A DNA stretch of 64,000 nucleotides from Terribacillus sp. DMT04 (GCF_019056395.1 NZ_CP077639.1:1986001-2050000); one strand, 5' to 3'. Positions 10,944-20,872 are shown, numbered from the stretch's first letter. Notes: a model not told the origin generated them from the letters alone. Program-made: numbers and translations.

Positions 10944-12764
10944 TTATTCATCATCCATTTGAAGGATGGCCATAAATGCTTCTTGTGGAACTTCTACAGA
11001 ACCAACCATCTTCATCCGTTTCTTACCTTCTTTTTGCTTTTCAAGCAATTTACGTTTACGAGAGATATCCCCGCCGTAACATTTGGAAAGAACGTTTTTA
11101 CGTATTGCTTTAATATTGGATCGTGCCACAATCTTGTTCCCGATTGCCGCTTGCACAGGTACCTCAAACTGCTGACGAGGTATAAGTGCCTTTAATTTTT
11201 CCACAATAGATTTACCGCGGTCAAAGGCAAAGTCTCTGTGTACGATAAAAGACAGCGCATCAATGGTATCACCATTAAGAAGAATATCCATTTTTTGAAG
11301 CTCAGATGCTTTGTAGCCAATCAGTTCATAATCGAAGCTGGCATAGCCTTTTGTTTGAGACTTCAGTTGATCAAAGAAGTCGTAAACAATCTCTGAAAGC
11401 GGAATCTCATAGACAACGTTCACGCGCACATCATCCAAGTACTGCATATCTTGGAAATCACCGCGTTTTTTCTGACATAACTCCATCACTGTACCAACAT
11501 AATCATTCGGTACCATAATTGTTGCTTTCACGTACGGTTCTTGTACTTCTGTACGGGATTGTGCATCTGGCATATCTGCTGGGTTGTCGACACGCACTTC
11601 ACTGCCGTCAGTCATAATAACATTATAAATAACACTTGGAGCTGTGGTAATTAAATCAATATTGAATTCACGTTCAATACGTTCTTGAATAATCTCCATA
11701 TGCAAAAGCCCCAAAAATCCACAACGGAAGCCAAACCCAAGCGCTTGGGAAGTTTCTGCTTCATATTGCAGGGAGCTATCATTCAATTCCAGTCGTTCAA
11801 GTGCTTCTCGCAAGTCATTGTAATTGCTCGCATCGACTGGGAACAATCCACAATACACCATTGGATTCAATCTTCTATAGCCAGGCAGCGCCTCGGCAGC
11901 TGGGTTATTAGCAAGCGTGATTGTATCACCAACACGTGTGTCACTGACATTTTTGATGGAAGCCGTTAAGTAACCAACATCACCGACTACAAGCTCGTCC
12001 TTTTTAATAGGTACTGGATTGAAGACACCGACTTCGTTGACTTCAAATTCCTTGCCCGTCGCCATCATTTTAATCTTGTCACCGACTTTTACAGAACCTT
12101 CTTTGATACACGTATACGCTACAACCCCTCGGTAAGAGTCGTATAGAGAATCAAAGATTAACGCCTTTAGCGGCTCCTCATCATTTCCTTGCGGCGGCGG
12201 AATTCGATCCACAATCGCCTCTAGAATTTCTTCTATACCGATACCGGCTTTTGCGGACGCCAAAATAGCATCACTTGCATCAATTCCGATAACATCTTCA
12301 ATCTCCTGTTTCACGCGATCTGGATCGGCACTTGGCAAATCAATCTTGTTGATAACCGGAATGATTTCCAAGTCATTGTCCATCGCCAAATAGACGTTGG
12401 CTAATGTTTGGGCTTCAATACCTTGCGCTGCATCCACTACTAGGATTGCACCCTCACAGGCTGCCAAACTCCGAGAAACCTCATATGTAAAATCGACATG
12501 TCCCGGTGTATCTATCAAGTGGAATATATAAGTGTCGCCGTTTTCACGTTCATACTCCAGCTGGACTGCATTTAATTTGATCGTAATCCCGCGTTCTCTT
12601 TCCAGATCCATTCCATCTAAGTACTGTGCTTTCATTTCACGCGCAGTTAATGCTTTTGTTTTCTCCAGAATACGGTCAGCCAATGTAGACTTCCCGTGAT
12701 CGATGTGGGCAATGATCGAGAAATTACGCACATGCTGCTGATTTCGTCTGTTCTTCTCTACCAA
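10944..12764 (-). CDS. lepA: Elongation factor 4 (LepA GTPase)
   Basis: 606 residues. EF4 is a ribosome-associated GTPase that affects back-translocation and initiation or ribosome maturation. The G domain shows [15 protein letters not shown] (G1), RGITIKLNA (G2), DTPGHVDF (G3) and NKIDLPSA (G4). Domains II, III, V and the LepA C-terminal domain ([17 protein letters not shown]) follow. The start is TTG at 12762-12764 with an AGGAGTGA site. A sigma-A promoter lies at 12831-12859. Confidence 0.97.
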   Translation of the reverse strand: MVEKNRRNQQHVRNFSIIAHIDHGKSTLADRILEKTKALTAREMKAQYLDGMDLERERGITIKLNAVQLEYERENGDTYIFHLIDTPGHVDFTYEVSRSLAACEGAILVVDAAQGIEAQTLANVYLAMDNDLEIIPVINKIDLPSADPDRVKQEIEDVIGIDASDAILASAKAGIGIEEILEAIVDRIPPPQGNDEEPLKALIFDSLYDSYRGVVAYTCIKEGSVKVGDKIKMMATGKEFEVNEVGVFNPVPIKKDELVVGDVGYLTASIKNVSDTRVGDTITLANNPAAEALPGYRRLNPMVYCGLFPVDASNYNDLREALERLELNDSSLQYEAETSQALGFGFRCGFLGLLHMEIIQERIEREFNIDLITTAPSVIYNVIMTDGSEVRVDNPADMPDAQSRTEVQEPYVKATIMVPNDYVGTVMELCQKKRGDFQDMQYLDDVRVNVVYEIPLSEIVYDFFDQLKSQTKGYASFDYELIGYKASELQKMDILLNGDTIDALSFIVHRDFAFDRGKSIVEKLKALIPRQQFEVPVQAAIGNKIVARSNIKAIRKNVLSKCYGGDISRKRKLLEKQKEGKKRMKMVGSVEVPQEAFMAILQMDDE

Positions 12765-12830
12765 TCAAAATCACTCCTAAATTGTCCGAAGCTGTCTGCT
12801 AAGAGACAGCCGTAACAATAACTAGCATTG

Positions 12831-12859
12831 ATTATAGCAATTGCACCTCGTTTATTCAA
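12831..12859 (-). promoter_or_regulatory. Sigma-A promoter of lepA
   Basis: TTGAAT (12854-12859), 17-base spacer and TATAAT (12831-12836) on the minus strand. The leader then contains a small hairpin at 12791-12810. Confidence 0.8.
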
Positions 12860-12879
12860 TGTTTTTACGCGCTTTTGCA

Positions 12880-13206
12880 TCAGCCAAACAAGGCGATAGA
12901 GAGCTGTTCAATCGCTGTAATGATAACAGAACAGATACCAGTGAACACACTTCCAAGGCCGCTAGCCAGCTGCTGGATGACCGAGCTGTCTGCGTCTTCA
13001 TCCGAAATCGGTGGTGTCTTTTCATTTATTTGCTCTCCCTTTGCGCCCTCATCCTCGGGAATACCGATGGACGCAGAGGCGGTCAGCTGCTCGTTCTGCT
13101 TACTTACTGGCAGCTCAGCTTGCTGGACATCCTCTTTTTCCATGCCAATCAGAATACCGCCAAAAAACAATGTCAGCATAGCCAGTATCATTACAACATA
13201 TTTCAT
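12880..13206 (-). CDS. yqxA: YqxA-like membrane protein
   Basis: 108 residues. An N-terminal membrane anchor (residues 1-21, with ILAMLTLFFGGILIG) is followed by an acidic linker and a hydrophobic C-terminal helix region (GLGSVFTGICSVIITAIEQL). This is the layout and position of B. subtilis YqxA (DUF3679), a protein of unknown function next to spoIIP. Its start overlaps the spoIIP stop by four bases (ATGA), so translation is coupled, which suggests a sporulation-linked role (inference). Confidence 0.75.
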   Translation of the reverse strand: MKYVVMILAMLTLFFGGILIGMEKEDVQQAELPVSKQNEQLTASASIGIPEDEGAKGEQINEKTPPISDEDADSSVIQQLASGLGSVFTGICSVIITAIEQLSIALFG

Positions 13207-14396
13207 TGCGCTTGCCCTCCTTGTACTTTTTCAGCATCCCAGTAATAATCCGCAAATATTTCCGCAAACAGCTCAGCTGTTCTAGTTGCTTCTTCTACAG
13301 TATTGCCAGCTCCTCCGATTTCCAAAAGTGCAGCCTTATCAGAAACATCCTGGTTATACACCCCATCAACACCCGCGCCTTGTTTTGTTATTACGCCGCG
13401 ACTAAGCCCAGGATATTCAGCTTCGATTTTCTCATGAAGATCTGTGGCTAGCTTTAAGTTCTTTTCGTAATCTTTGTTTTCCGCACCAACTACAAATACG
13501 ACTTTGGCATACACATCACCGTTAATTTCCTTGGTCGTATCTTTCCGCTTCAAGCTGTCACGATGAATATCAAATACAAAAGCAAGATCTTTATTCTTTG
13601 ATACAGCCGCTTCTACTACTGGGCGCGACGCCTCGTATGATTGGTGATATGCCATACCTTTCTCATTGAGAATAGCCCCTATATCTGTTTGGTCAGTAAC
13701 TGTGCCAATACCGAGTTCTTCCAATCGTTTCGCCATTGCTTCACCTGCGTCAGTTACATTTGCATTTTTGTTATACGCTGTTTCTTGCTGCTTAGCATCT
13801 AATGATGGCAGGTAAGACTCTTGATTGTGGGTATAGTAGATGAACACAACATCTTTATCACCAGTAGAAGGAGCTGTATTTTTGTTTTCTTCCGGTTTTG
13901 TCTCTTTCTCCTCTTCTGGTTCCTTTTCCTTCTCTGTATCGGCCGGTGGTTCTTCTTCTATCACATGGTCCGGCTGGCCGGATTCTATCGGAAGGTTGGT
14001 ATAGTTCGTTCCTTCACCTGCGATAACGATTTGATTCTCATAGAGCGAGAAGCCCGGAATTTCCGACCCCAGCAATGTTCTTGGATCATCTGGCTTTATC
14101 GTAGTCATCATCTGCAGCAAAAGATCTGCTAGCTGAATGGAAGGTGTTTCATCTGTTTGCATACTTTGAAAGACTTTATTTTCATTGCTGAGCAGATGCA
14201 GGTAGACACCGCTGTCCATCTGCCTTGTCCACTCTGTGAGCGCTTGAGAAGACAATCGATAAGCCGGACCAGCAGATGTCATTGCTGCGATACCAGTCAG
14301 CAAAAACAAAACAGAACAGATTAGAATTAAGGTACGTTTATAAATAAACAGCACACCCGTGCGTTTGCGCTGATAGCCTTTCTTCTTTTTTCTCAC
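13203..14396 (-). CDS. spoIIP: Stage II sporulation protein P
   Basis: 397 residues. SpoIIP is the peptidoglycan amidase and endopeptidase of the DMP engulfment machine (with SpoIID and SpoIIM) in the mother-cell membrane. A basic N-terminus is followed by one membrane span (about residues 20-42), then an acidic glutamate-rich linker (about 140-180) and the catalytic domain with VVFIYYTHNQESY and FVFDIHRDSLKRKDT. The start is GTG at 14394-14396 with a GAGGAG site. It lies downstream of gpr as in B. subtilis and is followed by yqxA. Confidence 0.95.
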   Translation of the reverse strand: MRKKKKGYQRKRTGVLFIYKRTLILICSVLFLLTGIAAMTSAGPAYRLSSQALTEWTRQMDSGVYLHLLSNENKVFQSMQTDETPSIQLADLLLQMMTTIKPDDPRTLLGSEIPGFSLYENQIVIAGEGTNYTNLPIESGQPDHVIEEEPPADTEKEKEPEEEKETKPEENKNTAPSTGDKDVVFIYYTHNQESYLPSLDAKQQETAYNKNANVTDAGEAMAKRLEELGIGTVTDQTDIGAILNEKGMAYHQSYEASRPVVEAAVSKNKDLAFVFDIHRDSLKRKDTTKEINGDVYAKVVFVVGAENKDYEKNLKLATDLHEKIEAEYPGLSRGVITKQGAGVDGVYNQDVSDKAALLEIGGAGNTVEEATRTAELFAEIFADYYWDAEKVQGGQAQ

Positions 14397-14481
14397 AAAA
14401 GAAGCTCCTCTCTTTTCGAATCTAGCTGAACTCTACTAGAATCTATGAGAGAGAAGCTGCAAGTAGAACCGCTGAAAGAAA

Positions 14482-15567
14482 TCAGCGTGTATAATCAGAA
14501 GTATTGGTTGGGTCAACCTTTTCATGCAAAGCACCGTTAATACCTGATGCAATCACGTGTGCCATATCAATGATGAAGCCATCTACTTCTTTCGGTGTCA
14601 CCATCAAGTTATGCCCAAGCGGCGTCAATACTTCGTGGATCAGCTGCCGTTTCTCTGCTTCATTGAGGCCGCCTACCATACCAAATATAGCTTGTTTTTG
14701 CTCCTCACTAGGCATATCTTCTTCTGTTAGCTCTTTTTTGCCAAATCGCATTCCTGCTGGCACTAATGCCTTGGAAGGTTTATCTTTCTCATTCCACTCT
14801 CGCCCGAAATGCTTAAATAGATAATCAATTGTATCGCTAGTAATAGTCACTGCATCAACGACGGTCGGGACACCGATACTAAATACCGGAATTCCGAGTG
14901 TTTCCTTACTTAATTCTTTGCGTTTGTTTCCCACGCCTGAACCAGGATGAATACCTGTGTCAGAAAGCTGAATGGTGCTATTCACTCGTTCGACAGAGCG
15001 GGCCGCTAATGCGTCGACAGCTATGACAAAATCAGGTTTTGTTTTTTCAATGATTCCGTGAATAAGGGTGCTTGTTTCAATACCCGTCGTCCCCATTACC
15101 CCTGGTGACACAGCTGATACAGGTCTGTATCCCTCTGCTACAGATTCCGGCTGCAGACGAAAAAGATGATTGGTGACCATAATTTTTTCCACCACATCCG
15201 GCCCAAGTGCATCAGGAGTAACATTTCCGTTCCCTAATCCGACGATTAAGCCGGTTGCGTCGGGAGCAATCTTATTTTCTTTTAACATCTGCTCCAGTTC
15301 CTTCGCTAGTACGAGCGCTGTTTCCTGCTGCTGCTTTGTATCTTGATTTTTTACTCCTTCGGTATAGATAGTAATATAAATACCGGCTTTTTTTCCGATT
15401 TGCTTGGCGCCTTCTTCATTTACCTGCACATAATTCACGGTTATTTCATCGGTTTTTTTCTCTGTAACGGAAATACCTGCTGCCGTCCCTTGTTTCTGTT
15501 CACTGGATAAGTAGAGATCCTTTGCCTCGATAGCTAAATCTGTACGTACTTGCAGCTGTTTGATCAA
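14482..15567 (-). CDS. gpr: Germination protease GPR
   Basis: 361 residues. GPR is an aspartic-type protease that degrades the small acid-soluble spore proteins in the germinating spore; it is made as a zymogen in the forespore. The family blocks [47 protein letters not shown] and [13 protein letters not shown] are intact. I chose the TTG at 15565-15567 because a GGAGG site lies seven bases upstream. With this start the propeptide before LAIEA is only about ten residues, against about 15 in B. megaterium. A possible sigma-G/F promoter lies at 15601-15630. Confidence 0.94.
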   Translation of the reverse strand: MIKQLQVRTDLAIEAKDLYLSSEQKQGTAAGISVTEKKTDEITVNYVQVNEEGAKQIGKKAGIYITIYTEGVKNQDTKQQQETALVLAKELEQMLKENKIAPDATGLIVGLGNGNVTPDALGPDVVEKIMVTNHLFRLQPESVAEGYRPVSAVSPGVMGTTGIETSTLIHGIIEKTKPDFVIAVDALAARSVERVNSTIQLSDTGIHPGSGVGNKRKELSKETLGIPVFSIGVPTVVDAVTITSDTIDYLFKHFGREWNEKDKPSKALVPAGMRFGKKELTEEDMPSEEQKQAIFGMVGGLNEAEKRQLIHEVLTPLGHNLMVTPKEVDGFIIDMAHVIASGINGALHEKVDPTNTSDYTR

Positions 15568-15600
15568 TGTTATCCCTCCAATTTCTACAAATGTCAGCAT

Positions 15601-15630
15601 TAGCATAAGCAGTTTCGCTGCTATTCATAC
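15601..15630 (-). promoter_or_regulatory. Possible forespore (sigma-G/F) promoter of gpr
   Basis: GTATG (15626-15630), an 18-base spacer and TATGCTA (15601-15607) on the minus strand resemble the sigma-G pattern GMATR-N18-CATWMTA, with about three mismatches. gpr is forespore-expressed in B. subtilis. Confidence 0.4.
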
Positions 15631-15659
15631 GAAAAGTGACATCAACAATGAAACAACTA

Positions 15660-15688
15660 TTGAAAACATCGCTGTGCTTTGGTACAAT
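15660..15688 (+). promoter_or_regulatory. Sigma-A promoter of rpsT
   Basis: TTGAAA (15660-15665), 17-base spacer and TACAAT (15683-15688), about 40 bases before the rpsT start. Confidence 0.82.
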
Positions 15689-15730
15689 GGCTTTTGTTGT
15701 AAGATGAAATGTGCCGGAGGTGAAACAAAC

Positions 15731-15997
15731 ATGGCAAATATTAAATCAGCGGTTAAACGCATTCGTGTGAACAACGATAGCCGTCTAAGAAACCAAGCTT
15801 TGAAAAGTGACTTGCGTACTGCAGTGAAGCACGTGGAAACAGCTGTTTCCAACAACGATGCAGAAACTGCTAAAAAAGCACTTCTAACTGCTTCCAGCAA
15901 AATTGACAAAGCAGCTCAAGGTGGCGTAATCCACCGCAATAAAGCTAACCGTCAAAAGTCTAGCTTGACTAAAAAAGTCAACGCTATTGGTGCATAA
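15731..15997 (+). CDS. rpsT: 30S ribosomal protein S20
   Basis: 88 residues, the usual S20 length and very basic. It begins MANIKSAVKRIRVNNDSRLR and ends KKVNAIGA. S20 binds 16S rRNA early in 30S assembly. The ATG at 15731-15733 has a GGAGGTGA site. It stands alone on the plus strand, with its own promoter and terminator, between the convergent holA and the divergent gpr. Confidence 0.97.
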   Translation: MANIKSAVKRIRVNNDSRLRNQALKSDLRTAVKHVETAVSNNDAETAKKALLTASSKIDKAAQGGVIHRNKANRQKSSLTKKVNAIGA

Positions 15998-16008
15998 TAA
16001 GCTAAGAG

Positions 16009-16036
16009 AAACGATTCCTACTGGGAATCGTTTTTT
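16009..16036 (+). terminator. Intrinsic terminator of rpsT
   Basis: Ten-base stem (16009-16018 with 16024-16033) followed by a T-run, 11 bases after the rpsT stop. Confidence 0.9.
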
Positions 16037-16041
16037 AATAG

Positions 16042-16079
16042 GAAAAAGTCCGGAAGTTCAAACCATCCGGGCTTTTTTT
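16042..16079 (-). terminator. Terminator overlapping the 3' end of holA
   Basis: Stem of about seven bases (16048-16054 with 16066-16072) with T-runs on both sides, so it can work in both directions. On the minus strand the upstream arm lies inside the last holA codons and the stop codon is in the loop. Confidence 0.7.
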
Positions 16080-17095
16080 CGTATTGCTGCAATTTGCTGG
16101 AGCAGCAGTTCAAATGCTAAGTTCTTCTCCATGCGACCTTGCTTTAAATCTGCATCTGTTTCAGCCGCGCGCAGCAAGATATGTTTTAATTCATCTTCAG
16201 AAAAATGTGCTTCCCGCTTCAAAGCCAGTTTAATGACAAATGGATGGCCTTTTATTACTTCAGCCATTTTTGCTTGATTATATCCTTTTTGCTTCAGCAG
16301 CTTCACATGCAGGATGGTTCGGAATTGCGAAGCTAATAATGCAATCAAAGCGATTGGCTCTTCTTTTAACTTGATTAGATCGTGATAAATATAGATAGCT
16401 TTTGCTAAATTGCCTGCCATTAGCGCATCCACCAATTTTAAACCAGAGCTAGTTTGCTGATGAGATACGAGCGGTTCAGCCATTTCTAACGTAACTTTCG
16501 CACCTTCGCCCGCATATAACGCAAGTTTTTCGATCTCACTGCGAAGCATAGATAGGTCACTGCCTGATTCTTGGATAAGTAAATCAGTAACGGCATCTTC
16601 CAGTAAGATATTGTTTTCCTTACACAGCGTAACAATCCAATCTGATAGATCCCATTCTTTTACCGGCATACAAGCGACAGCTTGTCCGTTTTTTTTGATT
16701 GTCTTGATAATTTTTTTCCGCTCATCCACTTTTTCATATGGCGCCAGTAATACAAGCGTTGTCCATTCTGCTGGCGTTTGGGCGTACTGTTCCAAGCTTT
16801 CCAAACGATGATCGACAGCAGACTTGTCCGGTTTTGCTTTTAAAAAGAATGGATGGTGGGCCACAATCAGTTTGTGGTCACTGAAAAAGGGATATTCCTC
16901 CGCGTCCGCAATGACTTCCTGAATTGGCGTTTCTTCTAAATCATACACAGATACATTCGTTCCGTCAGAAAGGGCGAATTGTTTCTCTATTTTTTCCTTT
17001 ATATCCTGCATGAAATAAGATTCTGTGCCATATAGTAAGTATATAGGTGAAAAATCCTTTTTCTTGATTGCTTTTAAAGCGTCAGTATATGACAT
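16058..17095 (-). CDS. holA: DNA polymerase III delta subunit
   Basis: 345 residues. Delta is the wrench of the clamp loader, opening the DnaN ring. The N-terminal AAA-like domain begins MSYTDALKAIKKKDFSPIYL with the family motif LLYGTESYF and has no working P-loop, as is normal for delta. The C-terminal collar domain ends in the basic IRKKARMV. The ATG at 17093-17095 follows an AGGAGTGA site. It corresponds to B. subtilis yqeN, which also lies between comEC and rpsT. Confidence 0.94.
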   Translation of the reverse strand: MSYTDALKAIKKKDFSPIYLLYGTESYFMQDIKEKIEKQFALSDGTNVSVYDLEETPIQEVIADAEEYPFFSDHKLIVAHHPFFLKAKPDKSAVDHRLESLEQYAQTPAEWTTLVLLAPYEKVDERKKIIKTIKKNGQAVACMPVKEWDLSDWIVTLCKENNILLEDAVTDLLIQESGSDLSMLRSEIEKLALYAGEGAKVTLEMAEPLVSHQQTSSGLKLVDALMAGNLAKAIYIYHDLIKLKEEPIALIALLASQFRTILHVKLLKQKGYNQAKMAEVIKGHPFVIKLALKREAHFSEDELKHILLRAAETDADLKQGRMEKNLAFELLLQQIAAIRKKARMV

Positions 17096-17125
17096 GCTCT
17101 CACTCCTACGTAAATCCTACCCTTT

Positions 17126-17154
17126 ATCGTATCGGCAAATCAGGATTAACGCAA
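17126..17154 (-). promoter_or_regulatory. Probable sigma-A promoter of holA
   Basis: TTGCGT (17149-17154), 17-base spacer and TACGAT (17126-17131) on the minus strand, about 30 bases before the holA start. Confidence 0.6.
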
Positions 17155-17372
17155 GATGGAACAGAGGAGAACAAAGTTTATTGCTCCCCTCCTATCTATA
17201 TAAACGCTCTTGTTAATCAGCTCCGGAGGCTGTAACGCGAAGCGGTATTTTCTTACCCCTAGCTTCTCCCTATATGCTTCACCTTATAGGTGACAACTCT
17301 TGTCAATGGAGGTAAGTACATGCCGTACAACGATTGAGGAAGATTGTTTGCCTCGATGATATCTACCGTATC
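17155..17372. other. Intergenic stretch with no recognised gene
   Basis: B. subtilis carries the small gene yqzM between comEC and holA, but no matching frame is seen here. The stretch holds several short palindromes: an imperfect hairpin around 17171-17198, CTCCGGAG near 17221-17228, a GACAA/TTGTC pair near 17291-17304 and a hairpin over the comEC stop (17366-17388). Tiny frames exist, such as a 20-codon one at 17259-17321 (minus) without a ribosome site and a five-codon one at 17320-17337 (plus) with a good site. None is convincing. Confidence 0.4.
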
Positions 17373-19625
17373 TTATGGAAGATACGGGCTAAATGTGCCT
17401 GTCTTGCCAGAGAAGCTGTAGACGACTGCCCCATCCGTATCTGTACGCCAGATACGGATGTTTTGATTTTTTAAAGCTTCTACAACTTCTGGAGCCGGGT
17501 GACCGTACCTGTTCTTGCGACCTGCAGAAATAAGCGCTTCTTCTGGCTCCAGCTGTCGAAGGAATGCCGGATCAGTTGATGTATTGCTGCCGTGGTGACC
17601 TACTTTTAATATATCTGCACGCAAAGAGGGATAGCGCTCCATTATTTCCGCCTCTTCCTCCTTTCCTGCGTCTCCCATGAACAGCCAGCTTTTCCCTCCA
17701 AGCTTCGTATACATGACAAGTGAATTTTCGTTTGGTTCTGACTTATCGGTTACAGGACCTAATAACTGAATCTCCCAGCCAGGAAGCTGTAAGAGCTCTC
17801 CAGCTTTCCAATAGATTAGTTTTGTATCGGGGTTCCATTGCTGGGCTTGCTGCTTTTCAAAATAAAGAGATGTTCGCACCCAATCGACATGGAATTCCTC
17901 GGTCAGCCTCCCAATACTGCCAATATGATCATGATCAGCATGACTGGCAAAAATGCCATCCACTTTGCTGATTCCTCTTTGATACAAATATGGCTTTATT
18001 ACTTGTTCAAAAGTCTTGTCTGTCGGCTGAAAATCCATCCCGACACTCCCGGCAGCATCAATCAAATAAACACCTCTTCGGTACGGCAACTCGACTACAA
18101 ATGCATCTCCTTGGCCAATATCAAGCATCGTCACGCGTCCTGTTTGATCTGCATATGGCCAAAGTACAGCTGCAAGCGGTATAACCGTAAGAACAGCGCC
18201 ATAGTGTACTGCTTTTTTCCGTTTACCTGTTTCCCACGCAGCACAAAACAGCACCAGCGCTGCAAAATAAAGTACCGAAATACCTATAGGCAGTTTTCCT
18301 GTCACCCACGGAAAAAAAGCAACATCATCCACTAAATGGAACAATTCAATGACAGTCTCATTAAGCAGTTTAAATAAAGATCCAAGCTTATTTGCTGCCC
18401 CTGGAGACAGAAAAAGTAAGACACTAATAAGCAGAAGGAGCGGAATGCCGAGGAATGTGTAAAACGGTATTGCAAACAAGTTCATCAAGCCAGAAAGCGG
18501 ATTTAAGAAGAAGAATTGGGAAACTTGCAGCGGAAGTATTACGAGCTGACTTAACAAACTTGTTTCGAGCAAGGCACTGATAAAAGATCCCGTATAAATT
18601 TTTGCGGATAAAAGCAATGCCAAGCTGACAAGAAAGCTGAATTGAAAGCCTACATGGAAGAGATAATTCGGATCAAATAGGAGCAGAAGTAAAAAAACGA
18701 TACTGATGCTATCTATAATCGGAAGCTTAATTCCTAATACCTTAAACAGCATGATTAGCATGACCATTAGCGCTGACCGCCAAACAGATGGTTCTCCGCC
18801 GGCAAATATAGGATAAACAGCCAGAAATCCAAAAAGGAAAGCATATGTTTTCTCCTGCGTCAGAAGCTGAAGTTTTGTTAAAAGAAAGTAAAGAATAGCA
18901 GAAAATAACGCAATATGCATGCCGCTTATCGCCAAGATATGAGATAAGCTCCAGCGATTAAACAATTGTACCGTCTGCTCATTCAAATTGCTGTCTTCTC
19001 CGGCAATCATCGCCTGCACCCAAGCAGCAGTATGACTATCCAGTATCTTATCTGTTTTATCCAGGAATGCACTGCGTATTTTCAGAGGAAATGCGAAGAA
19101 AGACGTGCCTTTGCAAGAAATATCTTGCTCCTTTTTTAATTCGAGCTCATAATAAATGTTTTTTTGCTGCAAGTATTGTTTATAATCGAATTCCCCTGGA
19201 TTCGTGGCAGGTTCAGGCTCACTGAGTATTCCCTGCAGCACGCATGTTGCACCAGGTGCTAAACCAGGCAAATGTTTGCGTGCATCTTGTTTGAAATAAG
19301 TTACTAAAATGAAGGAAGAATGTGTTGGTGTTTGAACCCGAAATGATAGATGTTCATCTGTTTCGGAAAGATGGGATATCGTTGAAGTGAGCTGCAATGG
19401 CTCATCCAGAGGAAGAACAGGTGGAGAATCTTGATTGAGGGTGCTAAGAAAGAAAAATAGTAAACACACTGACATCGAGAAGAGAAATAATACAAATGAG
19501 ATTCGTCTGGTGTGCACCAACAGCGCCAGCCAGGAAAGCAGACCTAACAATAGTATTGCATGCAATGTATGCGCCAGCAGCCCTCCGAGGGCCGCTAACG
19601 CAACAATATGCCATTTCCCCGTCAT
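17373..19625 (-). CDS. comEC: DNA internalization competence protein ComEC/Rec2
   Basis: 750 residues. ComEC is the membrane channel for transforming DNA. An N-terminal membrane region with an OB-like segment is followed by the multi-span Competence domain (about residues 220-490, containing WSLSHILAISGMHIALFSA) and a C-terminal metallo-beta-lactamase-like domain with MLDIGQGDAFVV, FASHADHDHIGS and LKVGHHGSNTST, all metal ligands present. The ATG at 19623-19625 overlaps the comEB stop by four bases. It is the last gene of comEA-comEB-comEC. No frame break is seen, so the uptake channel looks intact. Confidence 0.95.
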   Translation of the reverse strand: MTGKWHIVALAALGGLLAHTLHAILLLGLLSWLALLVHTRRISFVLFLFSMSVCLLFFFLSTLNQDSPPVLPLDEPLQLTSTISHLSETDEHLSFRVQTPTHSSFILVTYFKQDARKHLPGLAPGATCVLQGILSEPEPATNPGEFDYKQYLQQKNIYYELELKKEQDISCKGTSFFAFPLKIRSAFLDKTDKILDSHTAAWVQAMIAGEDSNLNEQTVQLFNRWSLSHILAISGMHIALFSAILYFLLTKLQLLTQEKTYAFLFGFLAVYPIFAGGEPSVWRSALMVMLIMLFKVLGIKLPIIDSISIVFLLLLLFDPNYLFHVGFQFSFLVSLALLLSAKIYTGSFISALLETSLLSQLVILPLQVSQFFFLNPLSGLMNLFAIPFYTFLGIPLLLLISVLLFLSPGAANKLGSLFKLLNETVIELFHLVDDVAFFPWVTGKLPIGISVLYFAALVLFCAAWETGKRKKAVHYGAVLTVIPLAAVLWPYADQTGRVTMLDIGQGDAFVVELPYRRGVYLIDAAGSVGMDFQPTDKTFEQVIKPYLYQRGISKVDGIFASHADHDHIGSIGRLTEEFHVDWVRTSLYFEKQQAQQWNPDTKLIYWKAGELLQLPGWEIQLLGPVTDKSEPNENSLVMYTKLGGKSWLFMGDAGKEEEAEIMERYPSLRADILKVGHHGSNTSTDPAFLRQLEPEEALISAGRKNRYGHPAPEVVEALKNQNIRIWRTDTDGAVVYSFSGKTGTFSPYLP

Positions 19626-20197
19626 ATACGCTCTTTATCAGGCAGCTGATAACGGTTTTTCGTTTGAACTGCAAGATCACGGCCTTCTTGATCACCAGAT
19701 TGTATTAGCTTGTCTACAACCTTTTCCATCAGATGACGTGTTTCCTGAGGGTGTGTATCTACTACCACCTCTTCCAATGCTACTTGCTGCGTATCTACTC
19801 CCGCTTCTGCAAACAATGAAATTGCATAAGGATGGTTTTTATAATCACTTGCATAATATACTGTTTTGATACCTGCTTGGATTAGTGCTTTACAGCATTG
19901 GAGGCAAGGAAAGTGAGTGACGTAAATTTCTGCTCCTTCCGTCGGCACCCCAAATTTAGCACATTGCAAAAGCGCGTTCATCTCGGCGTGTACAGTACGT
20001 ACACAATGTCCATCAATGACATAACAGCCTTCGTCGATGCAATGTTTACTGCCGGATACGCTGCCGTTGTAGCCGCCGGCAATCATTCGTTTATCACGGA
20101 CAATTGTCGCTCCGACCATCAACCGTTGGCAGGTGCTGCGCAAAGCGAGCAAATGGCTTTGCGCCATAAAGTATTGATTCCATGCTATTCGTTCCAT
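19622..20197 (-). CDS. comEB: ComEB, dCMP deaminase-family protein
   Basis: 191 residues. It belongs to the zinc cytidine/deoxycytidylate deaminase family, with the active-site HAEMNAL and PCLQCC motifs intact. In B. subtilis ComEB is not strictly needed for transformation and probably has dCMP deaminase activity. I chose the ATG at 20195-20197 (MERIAWNQYFMAQSH), which matches the family and has an AAAGGTGG site eight bases away; the longer GTG start overlaps that site. It is translationally coupled to comEC. Confidence 0.93.
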   Translation of the reverse strand: MERIAWNQYFMAQSHLLALRSTCQRLMVGATIVRDKRMIAGGYNGSVSGSKHCIDEGCYVIDGHCVRTVHAEMNALLQCAKFGVPTEGAEIYVTHFPCLQCCKALIQAGIKTVYYASDYKNHPYAISLFAEAGVDTQQVALEEVVVDTHPQETRHLMEKVVDKLIQSGDQEGRDLAVQTKNRYQLPDKERI

Positions 20198-20263
20198 GGT
20201 GCTAGCCACCTTTCTATTCTAGAATAAGTGTACAATCCCCTCTCTTCATCCGTCAACCAACCG

Positions 20264-20872
20264 TTATAAGCTAACTTGATCTTTCATGTTCTCCAGCGAT
20301 TTTTCCCCAATCCCCGATACCTCTGTCAGCTGGTCGATGGAAGTAAACGGCCCATTTTCCTCTCGATAAGAAATGATTGCTTGTGCCTTTGCTTCTCCTA
20401 CACCCTTTATCTCTGTCAGCTGCTTTACATCTGCTTGATTAATATTAATTTTTTCGCTAGCATCACTTGTGCCTGGAGTCTGAATTGCGGCAGCCGATGA
20501 AGCTTCGCCAATAGCTGCCACATAAATCATTTGCTCGTCTTTTACTTTCTGTGCAAGATTAATGCTGCGCAGCTCCGCCTTTTCAGTCAGTCCTCCTGCC
20601 GCTTCAATTGCTTTTTCTACTCTGCTGCCAGAAGCAAGTTCATAAACTCCCGGATTTTTCACTTCTCCTTTAATATCTACCATTACTGCTGCTTCTCCCG
20701 TTTCTTCCGCAGAAGTCTCCTTTGCAGCAGCTGTTCGTTCCAGCTCCGCATCCGCTTCTGCAGCTGGCTGCATCACTGGCTCTGTCTCCTGTTTTGGAAT
20801 GCGGCTGAACAAAAATACAGCTGCAACAGCCGCCAACAAAATGAGCCAGCTGTATTGTTTCAAGATTTGCAT
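20264..20872 (-). CDS. comEA: Competence DNA receptor ComEA
   Basis: 202 residues. ComEA is the membrane-anchored double-stranded DNA receptor for uptake. An N-terminal membrane anchor (residues 9-23) is followed by an acidic, alanine-rich linker and an SLBB-like domain (VDIKGEVKNPGVYELASGSR). The C-terminal pair of helix-hairpin-helix motifs (INQADVKQLTEIKGVGEAKA and LTEVSGIGEKSL) binds DNA. It is the first gene of the operon and diverges from comER. I did not find a clear ComK box (paired AAAAN5TTTT) in the 93-base gap upstream. Confidence 0.94.
   Translation of the reverse strand: MQILKQYSWLILLAAVAAVFLFSRIPKQETEPVMQPAAEADAELERTAAAKETSAEETGEAAVMVDIKGEVKNPGVYELASGSRVEKAIEAAGGLTEKAELRSINLAQKVKDEQMIYVAAIGEASSAAAIQTPGTSDASEKININQADVKQLTEIKGVGEAKAQAIISYREENGPFTSIDQLTEVSGIGEKSLENMKDQVSL

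Noticed and set aside
13821-14132. 103-codon plus-strand frame within spoIIP
   Set aside because: Antisense of the glutamate/lysine-rich linker, which yields long phenylalanine-rich frames by composition alone.
17259-17321. 20-codon minus-strand frame between comEC and holA
   Set aside because: No ribosome site upstream; too short to support without conservation.
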